Notes under the pieces: generated by a model
The model's input: the letters and a program-made list of their open reading frames with translations, nothing else
The model's database searches: none
What the model was told of the DNA's origin: nothing
Made by a program: the position numbers and the translations under genes
In this document: positions 32,986-45,000 of the stretch, one piece after another
Numbering within the stretch: position 1 is the stretch's first letter
Layout of the letters: each line of letters starts with the position of its first letter
Source: Echinometra lucunter
Lineage: Eukaryota; Echinodermata; Echinoidea; Camarodonta; Echinometridae
NCBI GenBank assembly: GCA_029962745.1
Contig: CM057157.1
Location: 1,846,835-1,910,834, forward strand
DNA: 64,000 nucleotides
Reading direction: 5' to 3'

Positions 32986-33093
32986 CGTCTGAACATTAAG
33001 ATGACGATTACAATGATAGAGAATAGAGCAATGACTGATGGGATGATACCAATGAGCAGAAGAGCGTTAGAAGAGCTTATCTTGTCACATCAT
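32986..33093 (-). CDS. Mini-receptor C exon: transmembrane
   Basis: On the minus strand the acceptor is TTATTCCAG and the donor CG|GTAAGA. The helix reads SSNALLLIGIIPSVIALFSI then IVIVILMFR, leaving in phase 2 like the TM exons of A and B. In the helix frame a TGA lies right after the acceptor, so the exon cannot be entered in that frame without a one-base correction. Splicing from the Ig exon in phase 1 gives NDVTR and a stop. Confidence 0.65.
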
Positions 33094-33239
33094 CTGGAAT
33101 AAATAGAGGATGATTTCAATATGAAACAAAATTGAAACATGGAGAAAGACAGATGATGGGAACATAAATTGTGAGCGTCTTTGTTATCAAAAAGACACCT
33201 GGCTGGAATGCTCCCCAGGGAGTGGAGAAGGTTTATCAT

Positions 33240-33600
33240 ATAGCCAATTGGTCTACTACCAGTTGGTCTAATTGCCATCGTTTAACACCACCATGGCTAG
33301 ACCCATTTGGTCTACTATCATTTTGGTCTAATTGGCGTTCGGTCCAATCATCACTTGGTGTAATACCCACTTGGAATAATTGCCACTTCGTCTACTTGGT
33401 TTTCCTCATTTCGTCTAATGACTTCGTCCAGTCAGGTGGTAGACCAAGTGGGTATTGGACGAAATGAGCATAGCCTAACTGGAAATTAGACAAAATGGTT
33501 ATTAGACAAAGTGGTTGTAGACGAAATGGGATTAGACAATGTGGGATGAGACCTAGCGGGCATTAGACAAAGTGAGAGTAGACCAAGTGGCAGGTGCATA
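33240..33600. mobile_element. Foldback of inverted TTGGTCTAATT units
   Basis: The left half repeats TTGGTCTA(C/A)T and CGTCTA words (33246-33415). The right half (33430-33595) repeats the complement TAGACCAA/TAGACAAA(G/A)TGG. It lies inside the intron between the Ig and TM exons of mini-receptor C and has the same design as the element at 14974-15517 with an unrelated unit. Confidence 0.75.
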
Positions 33601-33789
33601 CGTAGTTTCCGGTAAATCGATTAATATTTCTGTAAAACGTTTAGAGGCATCCGAGACTTGATGTATCAAGCGCTATATAAATCCATAATGATAATATCAG
33701 TACTAATAAAAAGAGAATGAATTACAAATTGTTTTGAAAACCACAGATTAATCAGTGATAGAAGATGGAAATTATGGCATTTTACTCAC

Positions 33790-34080
33790 TAAATTCTCCA
33801 GCGACTGTAATGGGCTCACTCCAAAAGTTGTTCACATCCGAGACAACGCAGACAAAGATTTCTCCAAATTTCACATCAAGTACGAGAAAACAGAATTTGG
33901 TATTTGGGAATGATCCCTCTCCAGTTGGTACAATGTTTTCTTGGGTAGAGCTTCCATTGCCAAACTTCCTGTAGAAATTGACGACTGGCCTAGCTGTGTA
34001 GACCAGATTCCCGCCTTCCAGGATACAACTGAAATTAGCGTAGTATCCCCTGTTCGGCTTGTCATATTCAACAGTAAAGG
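33790..34080 (-). CDS. Mini-receptor C exon: Ig3-like
   Basis: On the minus strand the acceptor is TCTAATGCAG and the donor A|GTGAGT; 291 nt, phase 1 at both ends. It encodes FTVEYDKPNRGYYANFSCIL and later EIFVCVVSDVNNFWSEP. The two cysteines and the FSC/FVC strands align with Ig3 of receptor A. The frame is fully open. Confidence 0.8.
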
Positions 34081-34438
34081 CTGCATTAGAAAAAAAAATG
34101 AATCGACTGCAGATGCAATCACAACATATCTCCTGAGGATGCATGTGACGCTTGTCAATGGGTCAGCATGATGGACATTAACTTATGTTGAATGTGCTAC
34201 CCTGGTGATATACAATAAACTGATTTTATAAAACCAATAAATAAACAAAATCATATATCCACAATGTTTCATTCTTGAAATATTACCATGTGTGGCCTAC
34301 CCATCAAAGAAACTAGGTCTCAAGAGAGTGTTGCTGTTTTACTGTAAATACAGTTAGATAACTACACACTTGAAGCCTTTTGAGCATGTTGCAAGCCATA
34401 AATATGCGTTGGTACTGTGTTTCCTTTTCATTTCATAG

Positions 34439-34678
34439 GCGAAAATCTCCTGGCGGATTGCCGGCAAAAGTATATAAAGAGGAAAAAAAAAAAAAAGCAT
34501 GGATGAAACGTAATCCCAAGAAAAGGCTGATGTAGATGAGGCAATTTACGAACCAATGAACAACGATGGTACTACATATGATTTTGTAGAGTTTGAAGTG
34601 GCATCGGTAGAACAGGGGGATAGAAAGGAATATGTCAATGTTGGAAGGAAACCACGAGGCAGGAAGAGTATATTCTGA
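34439..34678 (+). pseudogene. Decayed tail exon related to mini-receptor C
   Basis: The acceptor word is TTTCATAG, then GCGAAAATCTCCTGGCGGAT, nearly the same bases as the start of the C tail exon. After an A-run (34482-34496) the frame shifts. The 3' part reads EAIYEPMNNDGTTYDFVEF then EVASVEQGDRKEYVNVG and RKPRGRKSIF followed by TGA, matching C's YESMNND, YVNI and RPRGRK. It is on the opposite strand to C, with no TM or Ig exon beside it. Regarded as a relic of a further family member. Confidence 0.7.
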
Positions 34679-35630
34679 GAATGAGGGAGAATGTCTAACT
34701 GCTAAATATTTTTAATATGTTAACATTATGGGCGATAATCAGCTCTTAAATATTTCAAAAAGGTGGCGAGAGAAGAGATAATGATAAGACTTACACGATT
34801 GCCGAATTGCTGAGTTACCATGGTTGCCGGACCGCCCAAGCTCAGGAAAGCAAACCACGGGGATACGAAGATTTCCCACGTGAAATTCTACTGCAGAAAA
34901 GAGGCAAGAAAGGAGAAATTTGACAGCGAGTGAAGAAGGAGGAATGGATATTGTTAAGACATTTGAGAAAACAAGTTAATATTTGTATAGAAATTAGTTT
35001 GCATATCATAACAGTTGAATTGTAGAAGATGCAGTACTTGTTTTTTTTTCATGGATCTTTTCAACTGCCTTTAATACTATAGCACCTCACATACTGATTG
35101 ATAAGCTGAACCCCGTGCTTCTTTACATGTTCCTTTCTCTCAGCTAACTCTTTCCCCTCCCCTTTTTTCTCTCCTCCTCTTCTTCTTCCCTCTCTCTCTC
35201 CCTCATTCTTTCCCTCCCTTTTTTCTCTCCTCTTCTTCTTCCCTCTCTCTCTCCCTCATTCTCTCCCTTCTATTTCCGCCATCTCTCTCTTTCTTGCCTT
35301 TTCTCTGCTTTCCTTTCTCCCTCTCTTGCTCAGCTCTCTATCTCTCCCCTCTCTCCATCAGCCCACTTCATTGCTTTCTTACCCTCTCCTTTTGCTACCT
35401 CTCTTGCTTTTCACTGCACCTAATTATTATGCATATATATTCATTTTAAGTATATGTGTCTAAATTGTCTTCAATTGTCTTATACATGTATAGCCTTGAG
35501 TTACACTTCATTGTTCATTTTATTGTTCACTACAGAGTGTTTTCTGTATTAACACTGCCGGTGAATCAATAAAGGATATTAACTGAACTGAACTGATGAA
35601 CCTTTTCGACTTTTAAGAATTCATCACTTA
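34679..35630. other. Non-coding, with a CT-rich tract
   Basis: No gene seen. 35130-35350 is a CTCTC/TTCCC polypyrimidine tract with internal duplication, and an AATAAAGG word lies near 35570. Confidence 0.6.
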
Positions 35631-35859
35631 CGTCTGTACATAGAACATGGTACTTTTTAAGGTATCCATGCAGGTATTTGTTTCTTGTTACTTTCCTACA
35701 CTATTAATGAAGCTTTCTGTGAGGAATAAACCAGATCTGTTAATATATGGACCATTTTAGTCTGCGCCTATCTCTCTGATAAGATTGCATGGCTTGCATG
35801 TGACGGAAAAAGAATTCATTCATCTACCAAAAACACCTTGAAATAACCGAGGAAGAGGA

Positions 35860-37555
35860 AAGTGTAAGAATCATGAGAATGGAGCTCAACTAAAATGTCA
35901 TATCCGAATGATTCTTCTAGAAATTTCTTTATCTGAAAACAACCAAGAGGGAAGTACGTAAATGTATGAACATATGCGTAATCGGCCTTCACCCTGTTTT
36001 CCTTGAAAGTGCACTATGATGTTTTAAATAAGGAAGCCGTGTAATGTGTAACCTTTCCTGTTATTCATTTTTAATCACATGTCTGTCCAAACTCTGCATG
36101 TAAATATCACTTTCGTTATGCAGAAATAATGAAATTTCCTTGTTTACAACTGAAACATTGTCTATCTATAAAGTATACTCGTACATGTATCTTTGATCAT
36201 TTAGGCACGAACAAGTATTAAAAAACAACATATCATGAACATTAATGTCAGGTTTTTTTTTAATATAAACCTGTTAGAGTGTAGGACTTTAACATTAATA
36301 ATGCTGTCGAAGGCAGTCGCAGGCATTTTATTCTAATTTTGGTTTTGAACCTGTTAAAGGTATCTTTGTATTTTGTGATCTTGACAATAAACATTTCGAG
36401 GGTCTAGTGCGACAAAGGCTATCCGTGTTTTTGCCATTTTGAGAAAACTTATTAAACCGTGTAATATCTAACCTTTTTTTATGCATTTTTAATCACCTGT
36501 CTATCCAAACTGTGCATGTGAATATCACTTTCGTTATGCAGAAGTAAATGTCAGTTTCCTTCTTAGATATTGTCTGTCTATAAAATGTACTCGTATATTT
36601 AATCATTTAGGCACACAATGACAGGTATTAACCAACAATATATCATGAACATTAAATGTAAAGGGTTCTTAATATAAACATTGATAGAGTGTAGGAGTTA
36701 ACATTAATTAATTAAACTGATTAAGGACTTGTGTAAAATGTTCGATCCATCTAGCATTTTGCTCTTACATTTGGTCTTCCCATATTTGTCCTTTAGTGGG
36801 ATTGGACTTTGGTTTTGGTGCAACCTTCTAACTCTTTCATAATTCGGTAGAATGTTTTTGGCATCGTTCCTGCTTTTTGCTCCTTTTTCTGAAACCACGC
36901 TTTTGTTTTTTTCTTTGGTCTTTTTTGCAATGTTTCTTGACTCTCTTGTCGAGAACAGAGCTTCCACCATTTCTCTATTTATCTCTTTGTCCTTTGTTTT
37001 ACAGCAGTAATGTTTGGGTCAAGAACACAATGATTTTAATTAATATCCTATTGATTGGTAATGTTTTTTTTTTGTAATTTGCTAACCTGGAACAGAGAAT
37101 TTTTATGGCTGTTTTATGCTACTTCGATTGTGTTTTATATCTATTTAATTGTTGTAAGAATCATGAGAATGGAGTCCAACTAAAACGTCATATCCGAATG
37201 ATTCTTCTAGAAATTTCTTTATCTGAAGACAAACATGAGGGAAGTACGTACGTGTATGAACATATGCGTAATCGGCCTTCCCCCTGTTTTCCTTAAAAGT
37301 GCACCATGGTATTTTAAATAAGGAAGCTGTGTAATGTGCAACCTTTCCTATTATTAATTTTTGATCACATGCCTATCCAAACTGTGCATGTAAATATCAC
37401 TTTCGTCATGCAGAAATAATGATATTTCCTTGTTTACATCTCAGACATTGTCTATCTATAAAGTATAGATACTTGAGCGAGTGTTATGGCAATGAACAAA
37501 TCTATTTAATCATTTAGGCACGAAAAAGTATTAAAAAACGACATATCATGAACAG
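35860..37555. repeat. Three related direct repeats
   Basis: Segments near 35870-36250, 36445-36660 and 37160-37555 share words such as GTAATGTG(T/C)AACCTTTCC, TATCCAAACTGTGCATG and ATATCATGAACA. The outer two are nearly alike over about 390 bp; the middle one is partial. Open frames across them are not conserved (one copy has a stop), so I treat them as non-coding. Confidence 0.7.
36704..36970 (-). pseudogene. Possible LINE ORF fragment
   Basis: The minus strand encodes KKTKEKNKSVVSEKGAKSRN and SPIPLKDKYGKTKCKSKM, a basic linker followed by a P-L-D-x-x-G-K pattern seen between endonuclease and RT in RTE-like LINEs. It is short and has no catalytic motif, so the call is tentative. Confidence 0.3.
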
Positions 37556-37679
37556 CTTGAGCGAAAGACGCTATACCGTCTTCCCTCTTAAGCGTCTTCG
37601 AGGAGGCGAAACCACAATAACTCCTCTCAAGGTCGATGTATTTGCTAGGCTCAACGCAGTCGTTATTTCATAATTCCTG

Positions 37680-38130
37680 AAAAAGATTTTCACAAGAAAA
37701 TATGGATAGGAAACAAAAGATAGAAAAATCAAAGAACAACATAAGGATGACAGAAAGAATACCGTCTGGTAAAAACAAAGAATGATATAGGAAAATGAGG
37801 GAAAATTATAGCGTCAAACAAAGAATAACAGAAGGAAAAATAGAAAAAAAGTTAGAAAGAAGGAAAAACAACAAGTTAATTATGAAAGAGGACAGGAGAA
37901 AAGAACGAAAAAACATAGGGAAAGATAAAAAAGAAGAAAGGATAAAACAAAGAATAACATAAAAAGAGACTGAACGATAAGAAGATTGAAGGAATAACAA
38001 AAAATAACATGAGAAAAGATTTAAAGAAGATAGTAGGAATAACAGAATAACACAAGGAAAGATGGAAAGGATGATAGGAGAAAGGACAAGAAAAGATGAA
38101 AAAGAAAGGAGAAAACAAAGAATAACATAA
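37680..38130. repeat. Purine-rich degenerate tandem repeat
   Basis: Units containing AAAGAATAACATAAGGA with GAAAGGAAAA spacers repeat about a dozen times. The Phe/Ser-rich minus-strand frames are products of the repeat. Confidence 0.7.
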
Positions 38131-40379
38131 GAAACGTTATATTACTATTCTTAAGAAAGGAAATAGGTTTGCATCTTATCTCGCTATCCAAAGTTTATGC
38201 TATTGTTCTACTCATTAATTGTTAGTTAGAACTATATAACTGCAATGATTCCGGAGCGGCAAAGATGACCTAAAATAGATGATTATCAGGAAGTAATAAA
38301 GGCCTGTGACCATAAACCTATTCGTACCCACTGTGGGAACGGAAGATGCCTATAAATATCATTATACGTTACTAATTCACGAGAAGGGAGTAGTATATTG
38401 ATTCGTTTTCGCTGGAAAGGATGGTAATATTTTAAATTAAGGAACAACAATAAAAAAGAGCTGCAACATGTTATATTTCAAGGACTAGCGATAATGTGGC
38501 GTTTTATTATGACAGTGATATCGCCCTAGTAAGCAAATGTAAAGACTGTTTTTGGTATTAGTTGGCTTTATGAAGCTCTTTCTCCTAGGAATACGAAACA
38601 CCAATTATTTTTGCAATTATATCAGACTATCCTGTCTTAAGATTTATACATGTAAGTCTTAACCAGGGCTGGCTGGGTATACGTCTAAGTTTTCCTTGAA
38701 AATAATTAATTGGAAAAATCCAGCTTTTCCAGATTTTTGCACGATCCTCTTTAGCCCTCTTGGTCTCTATAATTCGACTACCAGAAGATGATCGCTCGTT
38801 ATTTCTTGAATTAACACTTTTATTTTCAATTTAATTCCAGGAATAAAACATGTAGTGGATGAGGATCAAGCAACTACACGAAAGTATTTAATTTCTAAAA
38901 GTGGTAGAAAAAAAGTTTTAAAAAAGTAATAAACATTTACTAATTGTAAATTGGACTGAACGTACTCAATGACATGTGTGATCATTTTGTGGTAAGTGTA
39001 TATACATGAATCCAATTTCTTGGCATTTCCGGGAAAATAACTTTATGAAGTAAAGGTTATAGCTTGGCTTTGAACGAGCCTATCTTTCCAAAAAAAGAGA
39101 ATCGTTTTCTTGTTTACCCTCCTTTACTGAAAAATGCACAAACATTGTATGACTTCTAACTTTTCGTTTGTCACACGTTTGTGTTACATTCAACTCAATT
39201 CAAACTCCTACCTGTCACATTTTATATTTCTGAAGATCCAAACAATCGCTTATAAACTACACTCTTAAATCAATTTTGAACCACTCTGAACCAACGTTGG
39301 GTCGTATGCTGTCCATGAAATATTTGGGCATTTATTGCCCAACTGCTGTTGGTTAATTGAATTACCCAAAATTGGGTAAATTTTCTTTACCCAACGTTAG
39401 GCGATTCCCATTGACCTATTTTTTAGCCAACGTTGGGCTGTATGCTGTCCATTGAACTTTTGGAGTGTTTTTGGAGTGTTGGTGGGAATAGGCCCAACAG
39501 TTGAGCAAAATATTTATTACACAAATTGGTGAAATGGTCTTTACTATATTTGGGCAAGATTTGCAAAGCTTTGGGCAAAATTCTAACCAACAGTGCGTTA
39601 CCAGGCCAAATTTACCCAATATTTCAAGCATATTTTACTCAAGGACACGACACAAGACATGCTAGGATGTTTCTTGCCGAGAAAACTATTTTATTCTCTC
39701 TTTAAGTCGTTAGGCATTCAAAACCGTAACCGTATGACAAATGATTCTGAGGGAAAGGCATCTCTCAGATCCCTCATCCCACCCATGGTGGAGGGGGGGG
39801 GGGTGTAAAGTAGGGGGGAAAATACCTGAATTTCCTGCCAATTCCCCATATCATGCTGGCATAAGAGTGGTAAAGCTGACAAAAAATGCATCGAACATAA
39901 TGATAAAAAAGATTGTTCGGCTATCAAAATCCTCTTGGATCCACTTGTAGTATAGTAAACCTATTAATCTGATTTTTCCAATGAAAAGGAAAATCACGCA
40001 TCGTCGACAAGGGGGACATAACATATAGCCTCTATCATGTTTTTAAAATATGTACAAAAGGTGCATGTTAGCTTCCTATGTAAGATTTCATTATAGTCAT
40101 ATTCTAGACTCCAGCTGGAGATTTTTTAGGGGGTAGTACTCAACGGGTTAAATGCTACTGAAAATAATACTGTTAAAAATGCGCAAATATCATTTTAAAT
40201 GTCATACATGTTATCGTTCGGATATCACGTTTCATTTTGACTCTATCATTGTCCATAATACACTTCCTTCTTCCTCAGTCATTTCAAGGTAATTCTAATA
40301 CTTAGAGGGGGTGTAAACCAGAAAACATCAATAAAAGTCGAGGAAAATTTAATCATTGGCAGTGAGAGTCTAATCCAGC
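38131..40379. other. Non-coding upstream stretch of receptor B
   Basis: No gene recognised. 39270-39600 contains several ACCCAACGTTGGGT-like palindromic words (ACCAACGTTGGGT, TACCCAACGTTAGG, AGCCAACGTTGGGC) of a dispersed repeat. A poly-G run lies at 39793. The promoter of receptor B should be at the right end. ATAAAAG at 40332 could serve as a weak TATA-like word, but this is not secure. Confidence 0.45.
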
Positions 40380-40431
40380 ATGGACTTCAAGTGGTTATTA
40401 TCTTGTGCTATGATTGTCTGTATACATGGAG
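40380..40431 (+). CDS. Receptor B first exon: signal peptide
   Basis: ATG at 40380 gives MDFKWLLSCAMIVCIHG and then a phase-1 donor GTAAGT. Joined to the Ig1 exon it continues ADANYL, with a plausible cleavage site after HG/A. It has the length and hydrophobic core of a signal peptide. It lies 9 kb left of Ig1, so the link rests on phase, strand and the missing start in the other exons. Receptor A's counterpart is not in the window. Confidence 0.6.
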
Positions 40432-41936
40432 GTAAGTTTTTTATTCTTTGAACATAATAGTTGGAATTCGATTTTTGAATTTATGCACGGATGCGTGGCA
40501 TATATCCCTCTTGTCGATATATTCTTTCAAATGTGGTAATATAGTTTTTTGTTCTATTTTCAAATGTAATTCATCTCTAGTACATTCATGCAATATCAAA
40601 CCTCATGAATAAAACAGGTGCAGCTGCAGTGTTTGTTTAACAAAATTATGGGGTTAACGACTGTTATTTGTTGAATGTAGCTCTTACGTTTTTATATGCC
40701 AGTTTTTATGTATATTTTCGTATATCTACATAACGGAAAGCATGCTGTTGCTTTTTTTAATGGCACAGGTAATATTTCTACTCAAGTTACGCTTCTGAAG
40801 AGATATTACCAACCTAGAGGGTAATGGGGACTTTGGGTATGATAAATCACAACAGATATGTTTTTAAAATTTACATTTGAATGTCCCGAGTTACATCGAA
40901 ATAGGGATGAAATTAAGTCACTATCAACTCATAGTTTTGTTCTTACTGGCCACGTCGCCGTGGTCTATAGTGGTAAAGGTATAGCGTTCATAGCCAAGGG
41001 CCCGTGTTCGATTCCCGGCGGAGACATTTTTTAACCTTTGCGAAAATTCAAGAATGGTATAGGCCAGCTCTGGGGAACTTTGATTCATACTACGCTATTA
41101 TTCTCTCAATTGATCTCACATGTGTTTATTTCTACCAGAGTTGTCAAAGCTGCTGTACATGTTATTTGATCCGAAATGTTAATTAATTCTAACATAAACA
41201 TGTATCCCAAAGAATTCGCTGGGATCCAGCTGAGGTGTGCGGCAGGTCATTGTTCAAAACTCATCTGCTACCAACAACGGAATTAATAAGTGAAGGTTGA
41301 AGATTTGTCAGTCTGTCAGTTAAGCGAATTCGGAGTCGCCGAAACCACTGGCCCGTCTCCGTGGTCTAGTGGTTAAGGCACTGGCGTTCATAGCCAAAGG
41401 CCCGGGTTCGGTTCCTGGCGTAGACATTTGACAACGTTTGCAAAAAATTCCAAAATGGTAGGCCCGCTCTGGGGAACTTCGATTCATGCTACGCTATTAT
41501 TCTCTCAATTGATCTCACATCTGCTACCAATTGATCTCACATCTGCTACTATGAACATGATTAAATGAAAAATAATTGCGTAGCTTCCCCACTGTTCCTT
41601 AGAGCTGTCACCCATTTTGAATCGATTGTCGAAAAAATGCCTCCGCCTGGAATCGAAACCGTTGACTGGCTTAGAACGCCAATGCCTTAAACACTAGACC
41701 GCAGAGGCGGGCCAGCTATTAGGCGTGACCGAATCCAATTGACCGACAGACAGATTGCCAACCATCTTGATCTTTTGATTCTTTGTTTTGGTGCTGATGA
41801 CAGCTCTGGGGAACATTCGGGAAGCTAGGCAATAATTATTCTCTCATTTTCATTTCTGTCCGTGTTTATTTTTATTTACAAGGCAGTTGCCAAAGTTGTT
41901 AGCAAATGTTAATATTTTTCAATATATATATATACA

Positions 41937-42002
<66 letters not shown>

Positions 42003-45000
42003 CATACATACATACATATGCATGCAAGTGATATATACCCTCCCGTGCCATAAGTATTGCAATATAGCCAATTTGCTTATGCATTTGTGAGTTATAAGCC
42101 TCTCTGTAATTTGTGATTTTTCGATTATAACAATAAAAGTTTGTCGACCATTTATGTATATCTTAAGAGAGAACTTGTCCTTTCTGTCCTGAGAGTGTAA
42201 AATATCTTGACCCGGTCATGTCTGGAACAATGGAGGAGACAAAAGGCCAAAGGAAAAAAATGCTTTTATTGGGAGGTAGGAGTTATGAGTGAACGAAATC
42301 ATGATACTCCCCATTCATAATTCTCCCCAACCTGTTTACCAGGTTTGTATACTCTATTCGCAAGGAAATAATGCCAGTGATTTATCCGGAAAAGAGGGGA
42401 GGAAAATAACCACGCCCAGAGAAGATAGATTTCTGTGGGCTGTTTGCCAAGCCGTTGCCAAGGAGGATGTGCGCCATAATCATTATCCAGCAAAATATAA
42501 TAAATGCGCTAATGATTCGCTAATGGCAGTGTGGTGAATATATCGAAATTTAATTTCATAAGCGAATTCTTCACAAAATTTCTATATTTTAAAACATAAC
42601 AATTGTGTCGCGCATCCTCTTTGGCAATGGCTTGATCACGGCCCACAGAAATCTGTCTTCTTTGGGTGTGGTCATTTTCCTCCGCTCTTTTCTGGATACA
42701 TTATGGGCATAAATTCCTTGCGAAAAGGGTTCCATGACATATGCTCCGCCGACAACTGCTCCGAAAATTCCGACAAGTGCTCCGCGACAATTGCTCCGCG
42801 ACAATTGCTCCGCCGACATTTGCTCCACCGACATTTGCTCCGCCGACATATGCTCCGCCGACATATACTCCGCCGACATTTGCTCCGCCGACATTTGCTC
42901 CGCCGACAATTGCTCCGCTGATATATCGTCCGAAAAAAAAAGACATTTGCTCCGCCGACATTTGCTCCGCCGAATTAATTAGAATCATCAATAAATTAAT
43001 GATAATTCCACTCTGCTGCGACAATTGATCATGCTTATATTGACAATTATTTTTTTCTACAATCATTTGGATATTTTTGTCATAAAAGCGCTCTACTCCT
43101 TCTCCTTCTCCTTCGTCTTCTTTCCCTTCGTCTTCTTCTTCTCCTTCTTCTTCTTCTTCTTCTTCTTCTTCTTCTTCTTCTCCTTTTCTTCTTCCTCTTC
43201 TTCGTCTTCCTCCTCCTCTTCTTCCTCTTCTTCTCCTTCTTCCCTTTTCTCTTTGTTCTTGTTCTTGTCCCTTTCTTCCTCTTTTCATCATCTTCTTTAC
43301 CATTTCCTTCCTCTCTTCCTTTTCCCTTTACACTTCTCATTTCCATTCATCTTCTGTCTACAAAGTTCATATGTTTTATGTTCCTACAATTATTGTGTTG
43401 ACTATTGTATATTATGATGTCTCTTTTAAACACGGTCAATGTTGTCTTCTTGTTACTTGCACTATTATGTATATATTTTGTAAAATCATTGGTAATTCAG
43501 CCTGCTGCATGGCTGCGATGATGATATGTGAGTAAAGACCATTATCATATTGTTATTCTCATATTTTCAAACATTGGAAATTCTTAATTGATTGAATGCA
43601 GATCATAACCACACAGTGAATCAATCTGCTTTTAATGTATTCTTTTGATAATCGCAGAGGTTCATGGAATTTTGCAATAACCAGATGCTCAGCTTGATAT
43701 GTGATTCCTGGTGTATAAACTTTATTGCAAGTTGTCAAATTTGTATTTGCAAATTTAGTTATTACAGCAAAGGATTAATTTCATTTACTTCCCCTGGGTT
43801 AATATTTCTCCCAAATCTTCACAAACTTGTTTTATTTATTTATTTTTTTTAAAACTATTTTTACGGGCATCTTCTGTACATTTAAAATTCAATCTTCATA
43901 ATTAATTTTTCACATCTAATTGCTCCTTGCATCTATATTATTTCAGTTTCCTTTTAACTCTTAATGTAATATGAATATTGTCTTATCTTGTAAATATGAT
44001 AATATGAGTCTTCGGACTTTTGCCATGTACCAATTATTTCCTTTTACAATAAAAACGGAATTGAACTGAATTGAACTGAATTTGAATTGAATAACAATGT
44101 AGATTGGTCAAAGGCAAGAAGCAACAAAAAAGAAATATTATGCGGTAAAAAAAAATCTTTAAAAAAAAAATCTCCCTACCGTGGGAGGGGGGGGGGGATT
44201 AACCCCCTCCAACAGCTCCCTCGCCTCGCGCCCCCCGCCCTGTTGAAATTCTTGGCTACGTCAGAGAGTATGCTCTCCAATTCATTTAATGTACCGATGG
44301 GGCAATTGTCACATTTCAAGTGTTGTGTCTTCGAAATTGATTCGGCAGATAAATTGCCGGAGAAATTGTCGGCGAGGCAGCTGTCACATTATTGTCGAAA
44401 TAATTTGGTATCGCTATCGGTACTGTTAGTGAGCTGTTAGCGCTAACAACGTTTCTGTGCGGCCGGTACAGAACGAAGAAGTAAAGCTACAAGCTTGAAA
44501 TATTTCAGAACTATCATTTTCAGTATTACATTATAGAGGAAACATAGGATGGTCATCATGTTGTTTTCAAAAGCACATATATCAGTCCAAGCTACTAACC
44601 TTTTATTCCTTATAAGTCTACCTGTGTTCTGCCCAAATTGTGAGTAAATAATATTCACTCATTCGCTTCCTGCCTGTTCATGTTCACATTCGTCAAACAG
44701 CATTTTATAAACATCGACTTGCAGTTACGGGGGTGGGGGGGGGGGGGGGTTCGCCTCAAAGATTGTCATAAACTTGGGCCCGTGTCAGAGATATTCGGAT
44801 GAAAAGGCACCCCTTGAAGTACGACAAATTTTCATTTCTTTGATTCAGTTTTTGTATATTATTCATTTAGGATTATTCATGTTTTTCCCTGTCAGAAAAT
44901 CTGGATTACAGTGAACGAGTGTGTGTGGCGATTTCGGTCCGCGGGTCGTGTCTTTCTTATATGATACTGACATATTATTCACATTCTATTTCATGAATAT

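Larger units (their letters stand above)
32299..34080 (-). pseudogene. Mini-receptor C (Ig3-like, TM, tail), possibly broken
   Basis: Three minus-strand exons (34080-33790 Ig, 33093-32986 TM, 32545-32299 tail) have donors and acceptors in the same phases as receptors A/B. The Ig is of the Ig3 type. The tail has YESM, YDEL and YVNI. Joined as drawn, the frame after the Ig exon meets a stop five codons into the TM exon, while the TM helix itself is open in a frame one base away. So either a single-base deletion, an unseen intervening exon, or a sequence error. No signal exon is recognised to the right. It lies between A and B in the opposite orientation. Confidence 0.6.

Noticed and set aside
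37105..37296. Extra tail exon with YVYEHM in the 37-kb repeat
   Set aside because: The sister repeat at 35.9 kb has a stop in the same frame, and there is no convincing acceptor or phase match.
41355..41425. Functional tRNA gene
   Set aside because: Several diverged copies with imperfect acceptor stems, one inverted, and shared flanks indicate a SINE.
42741..42975. CRISPR-like array
   Set aside because: Units of 12-15 bp with no unique spacers, in a eukaryotic intron; it is a minisatellite.
42589..43417. Repetitive proteins (MSAEQ repeats, poly-Ser/Phe, Arg/Lys-rich)
   Set aside because: All are translations of the minisatellite or CTT tract, open in several frames and on both strands.
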